In this document: in pieces, positions 6,418-8,267 of the stretch
Layout of the letters: each line of letters opens with the position of its first letter
How positions within the stretch are numbered: position 1 is the first letter of the stretch
NCBI GenBank assembly: GCA_938073925.1
Contig: CALJGH010000184.1
Span: 1 to 8,267, forward strand
Reading direction: 5' to 3'
Source of the DNA: an uncultured Nitrospinaceae bacterium
GTDB taxonomy: Bacteria; Nitrospinota; Nitrospinia; Nitrospinales; VA-1
DNA length: 8,267 bases
Program-made: the position numbers and the translations under genes
The notes under the pieces: model-generated
What the model saw: the letters and a program-made list of their open reading frames with translations, nothing else
The model's database searches: none
Told to the model about the DNA's origin: nothing

Positions 6418-6929
6418 ATGCCTAATCCCAGAGAAAAATATTTGAGTTTGAAAATGAAACTGTTTGTCGAGCGTTTTACCAGTGACAAAGATGCAACAAT
6501 AAGTGCTATCTACTTAGATGATGTATTTCAATGCTTTGGTCTTGAAGATGAATATCGCGAAGAGAAAGTGGCATCAGAAACACGTTTCCCTGCGGGTTCG
6601 TATAAAGTTATGACTTCGCACATACCGGTGGTTTTCATGCTCGATATGAAAAAAAGTTTTCAGATACTCATCAGGGGATGTTGCATGTACAGAAAGTGCC
6701 TAGATTTGAATTTATTTTAATCCAGGTCGGTAATGCCGATAAAAATACAGTATGCTATTTACTGGTTTGAACGGGCGCAAGAGCGGGCGAGGTCGAGATG
6801 TCGATTCAATCCAGCCGCGTGGCCTACAAAAAACTCTATTCCAAAGTTATCGAAGCTGCAAAAAAAGAGAATTTAGAAATCGAATATTTTGATAGAGATA
6901 GGAAGGTTGATAATGATATCAAAAAATAA
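6418..6929 (+). pseudogene. Decayed DUF5675-family gene (frameshift plus nonsense)
   Basis: The 5' part reads MKLFVERFTSD...CFGLEDEYREEKVASETRFPAGSYKV, which fits the N-terminal half of DUF5675 proteins. These are small proteins of unknown function, often found in phage-related and accessory loci. Somewhere in about 6605-6626 the frame shifts, and the match continues one frame over from 6627: GGFHARYEKKF, then VPRFEFILIQVGNADKNT. TGA at 6768-6770 interrupts this frame, and the conserved tail continues (EMSIQSSRVAYKKLYSKVIEAA) to TAA at 6927-6929. Family residues near the stop also look lost: the usual IHxGN histidine reads Gln, and the usual GC(I/L)L(V/L)G reads CYLLV-stop. The first in-frame ATG is 6418, but AAGG lies only one base away; ATG 6454 (MKLFVERF) fits the family start better. 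Several independent lesions argue against a sequencing error. Confidence 0.75.
6901..6906 (+). promoter_or_regulatory. Strong ribosome binding site for the 97-residue ORF
   Basis: GGAAGG precedes the ATG at 6913 by 6 bases. This favours that start over the in-frame upstream ATG at 6889, which would add eight residues and has no Shine-Dalgarno. Confidence 0.7.
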
Positions 6930-7206
6930 TATTACTAGGAGCGTGAAAACTCTTAAGCAGTTAATCAGCAGGTGTGAGTCCTATGGTGAATTTGGCGAGG
7001 ATGGAAGCTTGCGTTTGCCTGTTGAAAAAACAGAGTATAGTTTTGTTTCAATTTCAAAAGAAAAGTTAGTGGATTATGAATCAGGTGGAATGACCATCCT
7101 TGACTTGCACCAAAAGCTGGAAGAGAAGATGGGTGATTGCGAGTGGTCAGATGTTTCTATAGATATTCAAATGCCTAAACCAAAATTACGGACAAAAATT
7201 TTTTAA
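6913..7206 (+). CDS. Hypothetical protein, 97 residues
   Basis: I do not recognise this protein. It begins MISKNNITRSVKTLKQLI, continues through a mixed region (GEFGEDGSLRLPVEKTEYSF), a probable helix (ILDLHQKLEEKMGD) and a short strand (DVSIDIQM), and ends with the basic PKPKLRTKIF. There is no signal peptide or membrane segment, so it is probably a soluble alpha/beta protein. Its start overlaps the last 17 bases of the decayed DUF5675-like gene, implying the two were once translationally coupled and perhaps functionally paired. It still has an excellent ribosome binding site and an uninterrupted frame, unlike its upstream neighbour, so it may remain expressed. No terminator is evident after it. 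Confidence 0.6.
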   Translation: MISKNNITRSVKTLKQLISRCESYGEFGEDGSLRLPVEKTEYSFVSISKEKLVDYESGGMTILDLHQKLEEKMGDCEWSDVSIDIQMPKPKLRTKIF

Positions 7207-7274
7207 AAACCTTTACTAATTGCATGCCAAAATCAATTATTCATAATCAGGGTGAATTTAGAAGGTTTTGACAG

Positions 7275-7370
7275 TTGAAAGGAACAGGACCCAATAAAAA
7301 GCGAAAAAGATGGTCTGTTTTATCAATTGTGAGGAAAATAATTCCCGGTTATAGAGGGTTGTTCCAGTAG
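7275..7370 (+). CDS. Possible small basic ORF, 31 residues
   Basis: A TTG start lies 9 bases after AGAAGG (7260-7265) and opens a frame encoding KGTGPNKKRKRWSVLSIVRK then IIPGYRGLFQ, ending at TAG. It is strongly basic. No family is recognised, and length alone gives little statistical support. It is listed because TTG starts with good Shine-Dalgarno sequences are used by other genes here. The rest of 7207-7492 shows nothing else I can name. Confidence 0.25.
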   Translation: MKGTGPNKKRKRWSVLSIVRKIIPGYRGLFQ

Positions 7371-7492
7371 GGATCCGAAAAATTCTTTTTTCTCATAAAA
7401 TATGTATGTCAACTCTAATTTATTATCTGTATTGAACAGTAATCGACCTATGTATTTTGGATTTTTTCAGCGGAGCGCAGTGATAAGAAATA

Positions 7493-7708
7493 ATGAAATT
7501 TATTAATCAAAATATTGCTCTGATCATATCAATAGCTTTGGCGTACATGATCGTCAGCGCCACAGGTGAGTATTGGCCGGGGTGGGGTTATTCGTTATTT
7601 GGTGTAAGTCCTGACTGGTCTCCCACGAAATATAAGTTCCCCATTGTCATTTTGGCGTTTTTAATTTTACCGATAATACGTGGACTGAAAAAAAAGTTGG
7701 ATTTGTAG
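7493..7708 (+). CDS. Small two-TM membrane protein, 71 residues
   Basis: This protein is not recognised. It has two hydrophobic segments, about residues 8-24 (ALIISIALAYMIVSATG) and 49-63 (FPIVILAFLILPIIR). Between them is an aromatic loop with EYWPGWGYSLFG and SPDWSPTKYKFP. The C-terminus is KKKLDL, so by the positive-inside rule the basic tail is cytoplasmic, giving an N-in/C-in hairpin. The ATG follows a weak purine stretch (gataagaaata). Its hydrophobic periodicity and loop suggest a true protein rather than a chance ORF. It converges on the 39-residue minus-strand ORF, 15 bp away. Confidence 0.6.
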   Translation: MKFINQNIALIISIALAYMIVSATGEYWPGWGYSLFGVSPDWSPTKYKFPIVILAFLILPIIRGLKKKLDL

Positions 7709-7723
7709 AGGTTATTGGCATCT

Positions 7724-7843
7724 TTAAAACTGTGGCATCACCTGTACTACAATAAAAACTGCAACAATAATCATCAGAGCGATGATAACGATGAGTTCGG
7801 TTTTGTATCTCTTGGCGTTTGGGTTGTTGGGATCTTCGGACAT
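7724..7843 (-). CDS. 39-residue single-TM small protein
   Basis: From ATG at 7843 the minus strand encodes MSEDPNNPNAKRYKTE, then one hydrophobic helix (LIVIIALMIIVAVFIVV, about residues 17-33) and a short QVMPQF end, closing with TAA. The acidic, polar N-terminus with KR before the helix and a compact membrane segment is typical of genuine bacterial small membrane proteins. The Shine-Dalgarno is weak (AAGG, more than ten bases away). An overlapping 79-codon frame has the Arg/Ser/His/Cys composition of a shadow, so this one is preferred. Function is unknown. Confidence 0.55.
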   Translation of the reverse strand: MSEDPNNPNAKRYKTELIVIIALMIIVAVFIVVQVMPQF

Positions 7844-7895
7844 TTTGAGACTGTGCCAACCTTAGTTGGAAGTTATTAAGCGACACCTTCTCATA

Positions 7896-7922
7896 GTTTT
7901 AAGCCAACTTTTTTTTTGTCAA
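7896..7922 (-). promoter_or_regulatory. Weak promoter candidate for the 39-residue ORF
   Basis: A consensus TTGACA lies at 7922-7917 on the minus strand, followed by an A-tract. The possible -10 elements are poor: TAAAAC at a 15-base spacing, or TATGAG at 21. A small inverted repeat, CCAAC-CTTA-GTTGG (7856-7869), sits between it and the ORF. Confidence 0.3.
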
Positions 7923-8053
7923 TACGGGGACTGTTGATCGTCCTAAGATTACTTCTAAAGTCCAAATGAGATCACTTGTGCTAAAATCTAAGAAAAATAA
8001 GTAATCAAGGCTTTCTTATAAAGGTTTTATTTTAAATAATTGAAAAATAACGT

Positions 8054-8130
8054 GCCCCCGTAGCTCAGCTGGATAGAGCACCGGATTCCTAATCCGTAGG
8101 TCAGGCGTTCGAATCGCCTCGGGGGCACCA
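8054..8130 (+). tRNA. tRNA-Arg (anticodon CCU), CCA encoded
   Basis: A full 77-base cloverleaf is present. The acceptor stem is GCCCCCG/CGGGGGC (8054-8060 with 8120-8126), followed by discriminator A and a genomic CCA. The D stem is GCTC/GAGC, and the T arm is AGGCG-TTCGAAT-CGCCT. The anticodon arm CCGGA-TTCCTAA-TCCGT places CCT at positions 34-36, reading the Arg codon AGG. The outer pair of the anticodon stem (C27-T43) is mismatched. It decodes a rare arginine codon, and its 3' end is a common type of integration site for mobile elements. Confidence 0.96.
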
Positions 8131-8137
8131 TTTTACA

Positions 8138-8162
8138 AGGGGTTATGGTTTCCATAACCCCT
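8138..8162 (+). terminator. Perfect 11-bp hairpin after the tRNA
   Basis: AGGGGTTATGG (8138-8148) and CCATAACCCCT (8152-8162) pair perfectly around a TTT loop, 7 bases after the tRNA. No T-run follows on either strand, so it is a poor canonical intrinsic terminator. It may instead protect or process the tRNA 3' end, or be a protein-binding palindrome. Confidence 0.5.
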
Positions 8163-8172
8163 AAAAACTACC

Positions 8173-8213
8173 TACACACTCCGTACACACTTTTTGGGTT
8201 TTTATGACACACT
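8173..8213 (+). repeat. Three phased ACACACT motifs downstream of the tRNA
   Basis: TACACACT occurs at 8173-8180 and 8184-8191, and GACACACT at 8206-8213. The shared ACACACT copies begin 11 and 22 bases apart, placing them on the same helical face. This resembles a cluster of binding sites for one protein, such as integrase arm sites beside a tRNA attachment site, but no integrase gene is in the window. From 8214 to the end I see no gene. Confidence 0.35.
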
Positions 8214-8267
8214 CTTAAAACCCCAATTAACTCCTAAAAATTCTTAGTTTTTGCTTCATTGGAACCC

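Noticed and set aside
7647..7886. 79-residue minus-strand ORF over the small membrane protein region
   Set aside because: Its Arg/Ser/His/Cys-rich composition is typical of a shadow, and it overlaps two more plausible small membrane proteins in other frames.
8138..8162. CRISPR-like repeat or IS end
   Set aside because: It is a single hairpin with no repeated unit or spacer array and no transposase nearby.

Overview
The window is an A+T-rich stretch from a flagellated, Gram-negative-type bacterium. MotA/MotB stator genes, a c-di-GMP-type PilZ gene and Opp/Dpp-type ABC ATPases fit a proteobacterial or deltaproteobacteria-like lineage. No marker gene fixes the taxon. TTG start codons with good Shine-Dalgarno sequences recur (motA, the PilZ gene, the SMR remnant).

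Left block (1-2706, all minus strand): motA, motB and a PilZ-domain gene, in transcription order motA -> motB -> pilZ. The PilZ gene starts at a TTG inside the end of motB, behind a strong AGGAGGG, and runs off the window. The stator genes are intact, but MotB is about 509 residues long because roughly 290 residues of charged coiled coil precede its single membrane segment. Part of that coiled coil arose by a 42-bp tandem duplication. A c-di-GMP sensor coupled to this enlarged stator subunit is the most distinctive thing here.

Middle block: a plus-strand SMR-family (SugE/Gdx-like) exporter gene of exactly family length is interrupted by one TAA at codon 20. It converges on a minus-strand operon transcribed from a clear sigma70-type promoter at about 6348-6320. 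That operon holds a cytoplasmic parvulin/DUF1858-like/rhodanese-like fusion with a His-rich tail, then dppD/oppD-like and dppF/oppF-like ATPases that overlap by ATGA. No permease or binding-protein gene is present.

Right block (6350-8267): a 30-bp imperfect palindrome overlaps a promoter-like TATAAT. It lies upstream of a decayed DUF5675-like gene with a frameshift, a nonsense codon and lost motif residues. An overlapping small ORF of unknown function has a strong ribosome binding site. Next come a possible 31-residue basic ORF, a two-TM small membrane protein and a convergent 39-residue single-TM protein. A tRNA-Arg(CCU) gene with encoded CCA follows, then a perfect 11-bp hairpin and three ACACACT motifs spaced 11 and 22 bp. 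Decayed and small genes beside a tRNA gene suggest an accessory region, although no integrase is visible.
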